57,654 bases of DNA. Origin: an uncultured Verrucomicrobiales bacterium. Lineage in GTDB: Bacteria; Verrucomicrobiota; Verrucomicrobiia; Verrucomicrobiales; Akkermansiaceae. The position numbers and the translations under genes are program-made. The DNA lies in the NCBI GenBank assembly GCA_937893015.1, contig CALBJX010000115.1, positions 1 to 57,654 of the forward strand, in the 5' to 3' direction. Positions 23,337-31,298 of the stretch are shown piece by piece (position 1 is the stretch's first letter; each line of letters opens with the position of its first letter). The notes beneath the pieces were generated by a model that did not search any database, was not told the origin of the DNA, and saw only the letters and a program-made list of their open reading frames with translations.

Positions 23337-24458
23337 TCATTTGTCTTTCCGCCCGTAAAACTTGTTCAAAAAGGCGGGGTTGCGCTCGGCGTAGAGGGTT
23401 TCCGCCAGCTCGTCTGCGAGGCGGATGAAGAGGCGTTCGGAGGCGCAGAGGAAGGGGGAGACTTGGTTGATGTGCCCGCCGGCGGCAAAATTGGTGCAGC
23501 CGCAGCCGTTCATGCAGCGCGTGCGCAGCCCGCAGAGTTTGCAGGCGGGCGTGGCGTTGCCGCGGGTGGCGATGAGGTAGTGCTGCTTGGCGCGGTCGAT
23601 GCCGTCCGCCACGTTGCCGATGGCGAAGAGTGGGTTTTTTGTCTCCCCGACAAGGCGGGAGCAAGGGAAGAAGGTGCCCTCTGCGCTGACGGCGAGCTCC
23701 TGCTCCCCGATGCGGCAGCGGCCGCAACCTTTGCCGTTGAGGTGGGAGTGGATTTTGCCTTCGATGTTTTCCACGCGCAGGACGTTCGCGCCTTCCCGAT
23801 AGGAGGCAAGCATCATCTGCTGCACTGTGGTGAGCTGTGCGGTCAAGGTGTCGAAGTCCGCATCCGTCCACGCATGCCAGAAGTCGAGGTTGAGACCGAT
23901 GGGGGCACTCGTGTGCTGCCCGAGCCACGCGATGCCCTCCGCCAGCATGCCGACGTTCTGCGGGTTCACCACGCAGACGATTTTGCGGCGGGCGCGGGGG
24001 TGGCGTTCCAGCAGCTCCAGCGCACGGGTGACATCGGGGGAGGAGGGGCGGCCGTCCGCATAGCGGCGGTTGGTGTCGTGCATGGCGGGGCTGCCGTCCG
24101 CCGAGAGCCCGATGAGGAAATCCTTTTCTGCCAGCCAAGCGGCTTTCTCTTCCGTGAGCAGGGTGCCGTTGGTGGTGATGCCGAAGCGCGGCGGGGAGAC
24201 AAGGTCCCTCCCCCGCTCCGCGAGGTAGGCGTGGCAGTGTTGCAACAGCTCCCACTCTAACAAAGGCTCGCCGCCGAAGAAAGAGAGGTCCACCGATTCC
24301 CCCCGCTGCTGCGCCTCAGCTATGCCGATGTCCATGGCGCTCTCCGCTGTCTCGCGGCTCATAGCGTGCTTCTGCTTGCGCCCCGCATAGCAATAGCGGC
24401 AGCGCAGGTTGCAGTCCTGCGTGAGACAAAGGGTAAGGGTCAGCGGGCGGGCGGACAT
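23337..24458 (-). CDS. Radical SAM/SPASM protein (sulfatase-maturase-like)
   Basis: The 373-residue protein has the radical SAM motif CNLRCRYC (C16, C20, C23), followed by FFGGEPLLEW and ITTNGTLL. The C-terminal SPASM region supplies Cys for two further clusters: GKGCGRCRIGEQ, FFPCSRLVG and CKLCGLRTRCMNGCGCTN. This layout fits anaerobic sulfatase-maturating enzymes and peptide-modifying SPASM enzymes. No sulfatase or recognised precursor peptide is adjacent, so the substrate is open. A 35-codon frame overlaps its start (see 24440-24547). It is 153 bp downstream of ribE on the same strand. Confidence 0.85.
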   Translation of the reverse strand: MSARPLTLTLCLTQDCNLRCRYCYAGRKQKHAMSRETAESAMDIGIAEAQQRGESVDLSFFGGEPLLEWELLQHCHAYLAERGRDLVSPPRFGITTNGTLLTEEKAAWLAEKDFLIGLSADGSPAMHDTNRRYADGRPSSPDVTRALELLERHPRARRKIVCVVNPQNVGMLAEGIAWLGQHTSAPIGLNLDFWHAWTDADFDTLTAQLTTVQQMMLASYREGANVLRVENIEGKIHSHLNGKGCGRCRIGEQELAVSAEGTFFPCSRLVGETKNPLFAIGNVADGIDRAKQHYLIATRGNATPACKLCGLRTRCMNGCGCTNFAAGGHINQVSPFLCASERLFIRLADELAETLYAERNPAFLNKFYGRKDK

Positions 24459-24547
24459 GGAAGGAGAGGGCGCGTTTGTGATGTGGGTTTGGTGCGTTTC
24501 TGGATGGCGAAAAAGCCCGCGGTGTTGGGGGTGAAGGGGCTGTTCAT
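24440..24547 (-). CDS. Small overlapping ORF upstream of the radical SAM gene (speculative)
   Basis: A 35-codon frame begins MNSPFTPNTAGFFAIQKRTK and ends LLPCPPAR, overlapping the first 19 nt of the radical SAM gene in another frame. Its position is what one would expect of a precursor peptide or a coupling leader, but there is no ribosome binding site, no clear promoter and no recognisable leader motif. It may be chance. Confidence 0.2.
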   Translation of the reverse strand: MNSPFTPNTAGFFAIQKRTKPTSQTRPLLPCPPAR

Positions 24548-24611
24548 GAGCGGGGACAGGAGGCGTGGCAGAGGGTTTCGGGCTCTGTGTCTTCCGGCTT
24601 ATTGCCGGCGG

Positions 24612-25202
24612 TCAGCGTTTGGTACACATTTTTTCGATGTATTTGGCCACCATGTCCACCTCGATATCCACGATGCGGCCGGGGGCATAGGTGTGCATGA
24701 TGGTGCGCTCCCAGGTGTGCGGGGTAATCCAGAACTCGAGCTCGTTCTCACCGATGATGTTCGCTACGGTGAGGGAGACGCCGTCGATGGCGATGCTGCC
24801 CTTGTCGATGACGTAGCGCATGTATTCCGGTGGGATGCTGAGGCGCACCATGTGGTCCTGCCCCACGGGGGTGACGGAGGTGACGCTGCCCGTGGTGTCC
24901 ACATGGCCCATCACAAAATGGCCGCCGAAGCGTCCCGCGCCGCCCATGGCGCGTTCCAGATTGCAGAGGTCGCCCTCCTGCAGCTGCCCCAGGGAGGTCA
25001 CGCGCATGGTCTGCGTCAGCAGGTCGAAGGAGACGGTCTTGCCCTCGATGGCATCCGCCGTCAGGCAGCAGCCGTTGGTCGCCACGGAGTCGCCGAGTGC
25101 CAACTCCTCCGCAAAGGGAATCTCCAGCGTCAGCCGCGCCCCCTTCTCAATCGGCGTCAGACGCACCACGCGCCCCGTGCATTCAACAAGCCCCGTGAAC
25201 AT
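24612..25202 (-). CDS. ribE: Riboflavin synthase, alpha chain
   Basis: The 196-residue protein begins MFTGLVECTGRV and shows the internal two-fold repeat of lumazine-binding domains: GDSVATNGCCLTAD in the first half, GHVDTTGSV and KGSIAIDGVSLTVA in the second. It dismutates 6,7-dimethyl-8-ribityllumazine into riboflavin. The start is 4 nt after the antiporter stop, so the two are co-transcribed, an unusual pairing. No FMN riboswitch was seen. Confidence 0.93.
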   Translation of the reverse strand: MFTGLVECTGRVVRLTPIEKGARLTLEIPFAEELALGDSVATNGCCLTADAIEGKTVSFDLLTQTMRVTSLGQLQEGDLCNLERAMGGAGRFGGHFVMGHVDTTGSVTSVTPVGQDHMVRLSIPPEYMRYVIDKGSIAIDGVSLTVANIIGENELEFWITPHTWERTIMHTYAPGRIVDIEVDMVAKYIEKMCTKR

Positions 25203-25206
25203 GGTT

Positions 25207-27264
25207 TTACTCGCCGATGTGAATAAAGTTGAACATGCAGAACATGATCACCGTCGGGACGATGGCCCAGAGGAAGAGCTGGAGCGCACTGATGCCCTTG
25301 AAGTACTTGCCGAGGATGGCCTGACCCGCGGGGTTGGGCGCGTTGGCAATGACCGTGAGACCGCCGCCCGTGACGGCACCCGCCACGATGGAGTATTTGA
25401 TGTTCTCCGCGAGGTCGGGCACGGTGCTGGAGAGGAAGGTGACGGAGGCGTTGTCGTTGAAGGCTGTCAGGATGCTGGCCAGTGCCATGGTCGTCTCTGC
25501 GCCCAGCTCGGCAAGGCCCTGCAACACGGGCTGCATCCACCAGCCCTGCACGCCGCCCATGATGAGCAGGCCTGCGAGGAAGAAGGCAACCAGCAGCGGC
25601 ACCTTGATGGAGAAGGCGTTCTGGTACTGCGGCGTGGCCATGGTGAAGCCGAGGAAGAAGAGGAAGCCCGCGATGAAGATGGCGGGGTGGTGGGCGAAGT
25701 ACACCGTCCACGCGAGGAAGCAGATGGAGACGATGTAGACCCAGAAGGGGATGATATCCTGGCGGTCTTCCCAGGTGTTGGGCACCTGGCCGTCAAACGC
25801 GCTGTTGATGCGCTGCACCTCTTCCAGCCGCTTGAACTCCTTGCGGAAGCAGAGGAAGTACAGCGTGTTGGCGATGGCGATACCCACGATGGCCTTCCAG
25901 CCGAAGTGCGTGAACATGTGCAGCATGTTCCAATCCCACTTGCCCGCCACCATCACGATGGGCGGCGCAGCGAAGTGCGTGAGCGTGCCGCCCACGGAGA
26001 CGTTCACGAAGAGCAGGGCAATCGTGGCGTAGCGCAGGGGCATGCAGGGCTTGAGCTGGTAGAACTTCTTGGCCAGCAGAATGGCGGCGAGCGTCATGGC
26101 GGCGGGCTCGGTGATGAAGGAGCCCAGCAGCGGCGCAATGCAGAGCACGGAGAGCCACCACGCGGCGGGTGTGGCACCGCCCATGGACGCGCCGAACTTG
26201 AGCGTGTTCTCCGCGAGGCGGTAGATGGGGCGGGAGGAGGCAATCACCATCACCACCGCCACGAAGAGCGGCTCCGTGAAACTGGTGTCGCGGTCGATGT
26301 AGAGCAGGAAATCTTCCCAGGAATAATAGTGCTGGCAGACGATGGCGAAGGGGATAATCCACAGGCCGAAGACGACCTCCACCTCACCGAGGAAGTGGCA
26401 GAGCGTGGAGACGAAGGACACGGGCATGCGCTGCTCCGGGTGCAGGATGCGGAACTTCTCTTCGCGCAGCTTCTGGCGGTGGCTGTGCTCCAGATTGTGC
26501 GCGAGCTGCTGGAACTTGGGCGCCACGAAGGTGTGGATGATGGCGAAGAGGAAGATGAGCGTGGCGGCGAGGTTGAAGGGGTCGCACTGCACGCGGTGGC
26601 AGAGTTTCTCCCAGAGGTTCATGTCCTTTTCCGCAGGGGCGTAGACCTTCAGCGGGATGGGGAAACGGCTGAACTGCGGCCCCTTGTCGGTGTAGTGGTT
26701 GCTCCAGGCGGCATAGGTGCCGTGCGGCACATGGCCGTGCGCATCGGGGCGGGCGAGGTTGAAGACGATTTCGCCGCATTCGGGGCAGGTCTTGTGGTCC
26801 AGCGGGGGAGCAAAGCGGACTTTCATCTTGGCGTGCTCCAGCACGCTATGTCCGTCGTAGGCGTTGTGCTCGCTGCCGCTCACATAGTTGTGATGAATAA
26901 AACCCTCCAAATCCTGCACGGACATGGACTGCGCCGCCTCCATGAAGGCCTCCAGCGTTTTGACGGGCAAATCGGGGTAGGTCTCCAGAATGATGGCCTG
27001 CTTCTTCTGCAGCTCGGTGATGACGATTTCCGTCGCTTTCTCCGTGCCGTCCTGAATCAGCGCAACGGCGGCCTTTTCGTTGGTGGGCACCTGTTCTGCT
27101 GCGGGGGCGGATGCCGCATCCTGTTCCGCGCTTTCTTCGGCGGCCACAACCGCATCTGCGGCGGCGGCATCAACGGCGGGTGTCTCGGATTCTTCCTGCG
27201 CGGTCAGCGGGCTGAACGCGAGAGCCGCACCGAACAGGGCGGCGGAGAAAAAATACTTGAGCAT
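25207..27264 (-). CDS. Putative Na+/H+ antiporter (PF07399-like) with long exported N-terminus
   Basis: The 685-residue product starts with a signal peptide (MLKYFFSAALFGAALAF), an Ala/Glu-rich stretch and a soluble region of about 190 residues with CPECGEIVFNLARPDAHGHV. About 11-12 membrane segments follow. TMALASILTAFNDNASVTFL and NAPNPAGQAILG resemble the ion-path segments of the putative Na+/H+ antiporter family PF07399. It probably works in sodium or pH homeostasis in the inner membrane. ATG at 27264 or 27267 are both possible. A TGC-TAGGAT -10 lies about 27 nt upstream. It heads an operon with ribE. Confidence 0.8.
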   Translation of the reverse strand: MLKYFFSAALFGAALAFSPLTAQEESETPAVDAAAADAVVAAEESAEQDAASAPAAEQVPTNEKAAVALIQDGTEKATEIVITELQKKQAIILETYPDLPVKTLEAFMEAAQSMSVQDLEGFIHHNYVSGSEHNAYDGHSVLEHAKMKVRFAPPLDHKTCPECGEIVFNLARPDAHGHVPHGTYAAWSNHYTDKGPQFSRFPIPLKVYAPAEKDMNLWEKLCHRVQCDPFNLAATLIFLFAIIHTFVAPKFQQLAHNLEHSHRQKLREEKFRILHPEQRMPVSFVSTLCHFLGEVEVVFGLWIIPFAIVCQHYYSWEDFLLYIDRDTSFTEPLFVAVVMVIASSRPIYRLAENTLKFGASMGGATPAAWWLSVLCIAPLLGSFITEPAAMTLAAILLAKKFYQLKPCMPLRYATIALLFVNVSVGGTLTHFAAPPIVMVAGKWDWNMLHMFTHFGWKAIVGIAIANTLYFLCFRKEFKRLEEVQRINSAFDGQVPNTWEDRQDIIPFWVYIVSICFLAWTVYFAHHPAIFIAGFLFFLGFTMATPQYQNAFSIKVPLLVAFFLAGLLIMGGVQGWWMQPVLQGLAELGAETTMALASILTAFNDNASVTFLSSTVPDLAENIKYSIVAGAVTGGGLTVIANAPNPAGQAILGKYFKGISALQLFLWAIVPTVIMFCMFNFIHIGE

Positions 27265-27408
27265 CATACGCAAAGAAAAATTGAGTTGCGGACATCCTAG
27301 CACACGCGAGCGCCCATGGCGAGCGAAAAGTGAGACTTTCGCCCGCCAAAATCACACAGCAAGAATGATTTTTCAAGCGTTTTCGCGGCGCCTTTTTCGT
27401 GAATTTGC

Positions 27409-27437
27409 TTGACAATGCCGGGCGTTTCGCGTATCCT
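27409..27437 (+). promoter_or_regulatory. rplI: Promoter of rplI
   Basis: TTGACA (27409-27414), 17-nt spacer, TATCCT (27432-27437). The leader to the ATG at 27469 is about 25 nt and has no Shine-Dalgarno sequence. Confidence 0.7.
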
Positions 27438-27468
27438 GCCCGCTCACCAAACCCAATATTACTGAGTT

Positions 27469-27951
27469 ATGGCACGAATGAATGTTATTCTCGCGACGAA
27501 GATCGAAGGTCTGGGCTGTGAAGCCGACCTCGTTACCGTGAAGGCCGGTTATGGCCGCAACTACCTGATTCCTCAGGGCCTTGCGTTCGAGGCGACTCCC
27601 GCCAACCAGCGTTTCATCAACATGCTCCAGAAGAAGCGCGCTGAGCGCGAGGCCGCCGAGCTGGCCAACTTCCGGGAGATTGCTGCTAAGATTGCCACCC
27701 TCACGGTGAACCTGACCCTCGAGGCCGGTGAGAACGGCAAGGTGTTCGGTGCCATCACCAACCAGCAGATTGCTGACGAGCTGGCTGCTCAGGGCGTGGA
27801 AATCGACCGCCACACCATCGAGCTTGAGAAGCCCCTCAAGAAGTCCGGCACCTATGAGGTGGCCGCGAAGCTGCACGCTCAGGTGACCGCCACCATCAAG
27901 GTGGTGCTCGTCGTCAAGGGCGAAGCCGCTGAGGAAGCCGCTGCTGAGTAA
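27469..27951 (+). CDS. rplI: 50S ribosomal protein L9
   Basis: The 160-residue protein has the L9 N-terminal domain (MNVILATKIEGLGCEADLVT, VKAGYGRNYLIPQGLA), the long connecting helix and the C-terminal domain (GKVFGAITNQQIADELAAQG). It ends with an Ala/Glu-rich tail. L9 binds 23S rRNA and helps fidelity and frame maintenance. Here it stands alone with its own promoter and terminator, not in the usual rpsF-ssb-rpsR-rplI operon. Confidence 0.97.
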   Translation: MARMNVILATKIEGLGCEADLVTVKAGYGRNYLIPQGLAFEATPANQRFINMLQKKRAEREAAELANFREIAAKIATLTVNLTLEAGENGKVFGAITNQQIADELAAQGVEIDRHTIELEKPLKKSGTYEVAAKLHAQVTATIKVVLVVKGEAAEEAAAE

Positions 27952-27974
27952 AACTCAACCACAGCTTTATCACA

Positions 27975-28014
27975 AAACCGGGTCCGGCGTTATGCGCCGG
28001 GCCCGGTTTTTTTT
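27975..28014 (+). terminator. rplI: Terminator of rplI
   Basis: A long stem (AAACCGGGTCCGGCG paired with GCGCCGGGCCCGGTTT, one bulge) is followed by eight T. It may also stop the convergent lipoprotein gene, as four T follow on the other strand. Confidence 0.9.
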
Positions 28015-28048
28015 GATGCGCCGTGAGACGCATGAAAAAAAGAGATGC

Positions 28049-28735
28049 TTACTCCCCGTTCGGGCTGTTTTCCGCGTTGTCGCGGTTGAGGAGCGCCTTG
28101 GTGCTCTTGATGCTTTGGCGGTAGTAGTCGCGGAAGTTCGTGATTTCCGGCTGCGGGGTTTTATCGCGGCGGTTCTCCACGTAGTAATTGGGGTCGTCGG
28201 TGTGGTAGCGGGAGGCGTTGGTGGCGTAGCGCGAGGCGCGTTCCCCGAGCTCGTGCTCGCGGGATTCCATGCGGGAGGCATCGTTCGCGCTGTTGCGGTT
28301 GTTGTGGGAGATGCCGTGCGTCTCGTTCATGAAATCCGGCCGCCACGAGGTGTCGTAGGCCTGCTTGTCGGATTTGGCGAACTGTTTGTTGCCCTCCCAA
28401 CGTTTGCCGTTGCCCTCAAAAATGTTGCTGCGGAGATTGCTCTTGGAGAGGTCGCCGCCGTAGGCATGCGTGGCGAACTCCTTGTCCTCGCGGCGGGAGG
28501 CATCGAGCTTCTTCTGGTATTCGCTCACGCGCTTGGAGCGGGAGGTGGGCACGCCGTTCACTTTTTCTTCGGAGAAGGCGGCGTTGAACTCATCCTCATA
28601 GTGGGAGGAAAGGTCGCTCTCGCCCATCTTGGGGCTGTCGTCCACCTTGCGGCCGTTCGCATCGTAGGTGGTGCGGACGGATTCACAGGCGCTCAGCGCG
28701 AGCATAATCAGCAGGGCAGGGACGAAGCGGCGCAT
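28049..28735 (-). CDS. Lipoprotein of unknown function
   Basis: The 228-residue protein has a lipoprotein signal (MRRFVPALLIMLALSACESV, lipobox LSAC). The mature part is very hydrophilic, rich in Asn, Arg, Asp, Ser and Tyr, with no recognisable domain and probably much disorder (for example NNRNSANDASRMESREHELG). It follows hslO after 25 nt and is likely in its operon. It is probably anchored in the outer membrane. Confidence 0.7.
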   Translation of the reverse strand: MRRFVPALLIMLALSACESVRTTYDANGRKVDDSPKMGESDLSSHYEDEFNAAFSEEKVNGVPTSRSKRVSEYQKKLDASRREDKEFATHAYGGDLSKSNLRSNIFEGNGKRWEGNKQFAKSDKQAYDTSWRPDFMNETHGISHNNRNSANDASRMESREHELGERASRYATNASRYHTDDPNYYVENRRDKTPQPEITNFRDYYRQSIKSTKALLNRDNAENSPNGE

Positions 28736-28760
28736 GGCGGGAGGGGGGAGAAAGCAAAAA

Positions 28761-29552
28761 TCAGGCGTTTCCTTTCACCATCTCGGCGGTCAGGCGGTAG
28801 GTGGCCCCGCAGCGCGGGCAGGAGGCCTCGATAAAGCCCTGCTCGGAGAGCTGGTCGGCGAAATCGTGCTTCATCGCGCGGATGACGGGGAGGATTTTTT
28901 CCGCCGTGCAGCCGCAGCGGAAGAAGAATTTTCGGGTTTCCAACAGCTTGGTCTGCTCCGTGGCGGAGAGGGCGGCGACGTCCTCGGTGGTGAGAGCTTC
29001 CAACCAGTCATGGTCGGCACCCGGCTGGGCGGTGATGAGGGCGAAGCGGTCGTTGCCGAGGTCGAAGGTGCGGGCCAAACGCTGTTCGCTTTGGCGGTAG
29101 TAGGCCTCCACCCATTCGCCGACTTTCTCGCCGGGCAGGGTGATGACGGAGGTCTGCGGCTCTTTGCCGCGGGCCAGGTTCTGGGCAAAGAGCATGTTTT
29201 TTTCGGGCTCGCGCACGTTCTCCGTAAAGGCGCGGCCCACCACCTCCTCATCCACGGAGGAGCCGGAGACGAAGTAATTCGCAAGGCTCGGGACCTTCGC
29301 ATTCACTGTCCATGCGTGGTACTCCTGCCACGGGCGGGAGACGAGGTGCAGGGTGAAGAAGGCCAGCAGCTCTTTGAAGACACTGTCCTCACGGGGCTCG
29401 TTGCGCATGCCGTGCTGCATGAGGTGCAGGTAGTAGTCCACAAACAGCGGCGACATGTCCGTGCGCAGCAGCAGACAGTTGCGACCGCGGACGAAGACGG
29501 ACTCCACCATGGCGAACTCAGCGATTTTCTCGGGTTGTGCTTCTTCGGGCAT
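28761..29552 (-). CDS. hslO: Hsp33-family redox-regulated chaperone
   Basis: The 263-residue protein ends with the Hsp33 zinc-redox switch: C213-G-C215 and CPRC (C245, C248). The body follows the Hsp33 fold (TDMSPLFVDYYLHLMQ, FFRCGCTAEKILPVIRAM). Under oxidative stress the four Cys form disulfides and the protein becomes a holdase. The start is at 29552 (MPEEAQPEKI). This is one of the few genes with a Shine-Dalgarno sequence: AGGAG lies 9 nt before the ATG, in a leader of about 14 nt. Confidence 0.85.
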   Translation of the reverse strand: MPEEAQPEKIAEFAMVESVFVRGRNCLLLRTDMSPLFVDYYLHLMQHGMRNEPREDSVFKELLAFFTLHLVSRPWQEYHAWTVNAKVPSLANYFVSGSSVDEEVVGRAFTENVREPEKNMLFAQNLARGKEPQTSVITLPGEKVGEWVEAYYRQSEQRLARTFDLGNDRFALITAQPGADHDWLEALTTEDVAALSATEQTKLLETRKFFFRCGCTAEKILPVIRAMKHDFADQLSEQGFIEASCPRCGATYRLTAEMVKGNA

Positions 29553-29573
29553 ACAGGCTCTCTCCTGGGGGGC

Positions 29574-29602
29574 ATTGTAGCGCAAAGCTCCGCGTCCTGC
29601 AA
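29574..29602 (-). promoter_or_regulatory. hslO: Promoter of hslO with short SD leader
   Basis: Minus strand: TTGCAG (29602-29597), 17-nt spacer, TACAAT (29579-29574), then 21 nt containing AGGAG before the ATG at 29552. Confidence 0.65.
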
Positions 29603-29683
29603 GCGGGAAAACGCGGGTGGGCGTCTAAAATCCGGCATGCTCCGCCTGTTAGCGCAACGGCGTTGCCACCGGGACGATTTGGC

Positions 29684-29712
29684 TTGCTTTCCGCCCGCAT
29701 CCGTGCTACAAA
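29684..29712 (+). promoter_or_regulatory. Promoter of the 6S-like ncRNA
   Basis: TTGCTT (29684-29689), 17-nt spacer, TACAAA (29707-29712). The expected start of transcription (about 29719) coincides with the first base of the closing stem of the RNA. Confidence 0.6.
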
Positions 29713-29719
29713 GAAGACC

Positions 29720-29903
29720 GCTGCTGTGCGCGTGACGCGTGGTTCACAGGCCCGGACCGTTGTAAACATACAAGGGGCATCAAGCTTAAAGGGGTATTAT
29801 GTTCCATCCTATAGGACACCTCAGACGACCCCGGCTCCGCACCCACTTTACCATAAGGGAACGTGGCTCTCTTCCACTAGACGGCACAGCGGCTTCTTTT
29901 TTT
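29720..29903 (+). ncRNA. Structured ncRNA, 6S RNA candidate
   Basis: A stretch of about 184 nt with no gene. Its two ends pair: GCTGCTGTGC (29720-29729) with GCACAGCGGC (29884-29893), ten pairs including one G-T. The 3' end runs into TTCTTTTTTT. A promoter places the start exactly at the stem. Inner parts can fold into a rod: GGGGT/ACCCC and TTCC/AGGA pairs near 29795-29845, and CGTT/AACG further out. Length, closed ends and rod shape fit 6S RNA, which binds RNA polymerase. It lacks tmRNA (no tRNA-like ends) and RNase P landmarks. Identity as 6S is inference. Confidence 0.5.
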
Positions 29904-29953
29904 GCCATGTGCAAAGGAAGGCGCCGGTATGCCCCCGGCGCCGGAATCGCATG

Positions 29954-29988
29954 AAAAAAAGGTCTGACGAAAACGTCAGACCTTTTTT
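29954..29988. terminator. Bidirectional terminator
   Basis: A perfect stem AAAAGGTCTGACG/CGTCAGACCTTTT with an AAAA loop. The T-run works on both strands: it can end the gene at 30039 (minus) and back up the ncRNA (plus). The GTCTGAC/GTCAGAC core recurs in other hairpins of the window. Confidence 0.85.
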
Positions 29989-30038
29989 GCTTCAGCAGAG
30001 GGATAGGCTACGGGGAAGCCGCCGCCGTGTGGCCCCGC

Positions 30039-31043
30039 TTACTTGCGCGTGCGCATCTTGGGGCGCGCGGGTTTCAGACCGCTGCCCACATCCATGCGGG
30101 CCATGGCCTCGGCGCGGGCTTTGAGGCGCTTTTGCTCGTTGGAGCGGCGCACCATGCCGATGATGGTGAAGAGCAGAATGAGCGCCACACCGCCGATGCC
30201 CCACTGGGCAGGCGTCAGACCGCCGAGACCGAGCTTGTCCAGCAGGGCCTGCAGGTCGTTGGTGCGGTCGCCCTGCGGCTGCGATTTGACCTTCTTCTTC
30301 GGCTTGTCGGTGGTGGCTACGGGTGCAGCGGGTTCCTCGGTCTTCGTCACCTCAGGTGTCGGTTCGGGTTCCGGCTCGGTGGTGTTGGTGACCGGTTCAT
30401 CGTCCTCCATGGTGTCGCTCTCGGCGATATTCTTTGCGAGGTCGGTCTTGTTGGGGGTCTGGAGACGCTGGGCTTCATCCTTGAGCAGCTCCTTGCCCGC
30501 GCTGGCCTGGGCATTGTTGCCCATGGCCGTGGGGCCGTAGTCCGCCACGGAGACATCCTGGAGGTGGCGGCGCGACCCCTTGGGAATCTCGCGGAAGAGA
30601 GAAACGCGGATACATTTGCCCGCGGAGTTGCATTCCATGAAGGCATAGCCGCCGTCCACCTTCAGGGCTTTGGCGCGTTCCACGCCGTACTTGGCGGCCT
30701 TGTCGTTGGAGAGCTTGTTCCACTTGGCCTCGGGCGCTTTTGTGATGTCGAGGATGGCCTTGGTGCCTTCCTTGGAGGAGACGGGCTTTTTGTATTCCAC
30801 CATCATGCAGATGAGGGAATCTTTCTTGGGGTCGAAGTCGATGGTGAGCTTGCGGTTCTCATCGAGGTTCCAGACGCGGCGAACGGAGAGATCAGAGAGC
30901 ACGCGGTACTTGTAATCCTTCGTCAGGTTGGCATCGGCATCGGTGCGGGTGAGGGCGGGCGTGAGGTCCGTCAGCTCCACCGCGCCGGCCAGAGAAGCCA
31001 GACAGAGGGCTGCACACAGGGTACGGGGCAGGAAATTGTTCAT
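30039..31043 (-). CDS. Exported membrane-anchored protein of unknown function
   Basis: The 334-residue protein has a signal peptide (MNNFLPRTLCAALCLASLAG) and an N-terminal globular part of about 150 residues with Cys in CMMVEY and CNSAGKC. Then comes a Pro/Thr/Glu-rich linker (EPEPEPTPEVTKTEEPAAPV), one membrane helix (WGIGGVALILLFTIIGMV) and a basic cytoplasmic tail with many Arg and Lys. This predicts a single-pass inner membrane protein with a periplasmic domain. I do not recognise the family. It appears monocistronic and ends at a strong terminator. Confidence 0.65.
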   Translation of the reverse strand: MNNFLPRTLCAALCLASLAGAVELTDLTPALTRTDADANLTKDYKYRVLSDLSVRRVWNLDENRKLTIDFDPKKDSLICMMVEYKKPVSSKEGTKAILDITKAPEAKWNKLSNDKAAKYGVERAKALKVDGGYAFMECNSAGKCIRVSLFREIPKGSRRHLQDVSVADYGPTAMGNNAQASAGKELLKDEAQRLQTPNKTDLAKNIAESDTMEDDEPVTNTTEPEPEPTPEVTKTEEPAAPVATTDKPKKKVKSQPQGDRTNDLQALLDKLGLGGLTPAQWGIGGVALILLFTIIGMVRRSNEQKRLKARAEAMARMDVGSGLKPARPKMRTRK

Positions 31044-31263
31044 GATCGGTATGGGGATGAATGAGAATGTTCTCTATATCTGATAAGCGCTCTCCGGGCG
31101 ATGTGTTCGAAAAAAAAGCAAAATATGTCACTTTTTCCCTTATGCTCGGATTTTTCTCTATCGTAACACGCCTTGTGCGTGGCGACAAGCCTATAATGTG
31201 CCCGCGCAAGGTATTTTTAGGGGCAAGGGGCGCCCGCCCGCCCGCGTATGCCGTGCGCGAGGG

Positions 31264-31292
31264 TTGACGGCGGGGCGGAGAAAGGGTATGAT
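31264..31292 (+). promoter_or_regulatory. grpE: Leaderless-type promoter of grpE-dnaJ
   Basis: TTGACG (31264-31269), 17-nt spacer, TATGAT (31287-31292), 6 nt, ATG at 31299. The 255-bp gap upstream (31044-31298) also has a TATAAT at about 31191-31196 without a good -35 box. I saw no CIRCE element. Confidence 0.7.
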
Positions 31293-31298
31293 GAGGGC

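Noticed and set aside
23057..23360. Frames reading MYDVRCTMYDV and similar, on both strands
   Set aside because: These are translations of the TACGATG tandem units of an intergenic element, a known type of spurious protein.
24459..25210. FMN riboswitch before ribE or ribD
   Set aside because: The sequence before ribE is the end of the antiporter gene and that before ribD is a leaderless promoter; no conserved FMN aptamer motifs were found.
29720..29903. tmRNA or RNase P RNA
   Set aside because: No tRNA-like ends or tag reading frame for tmRNA, none of the conserved RNase P core motifs, and too short for either.
31044..31298. CIRCE or other heat-shock operator before grpE
   Set aside because: No inverted repeat of the CIRCE type was seen; only a sigma-70-like promoter is supported.
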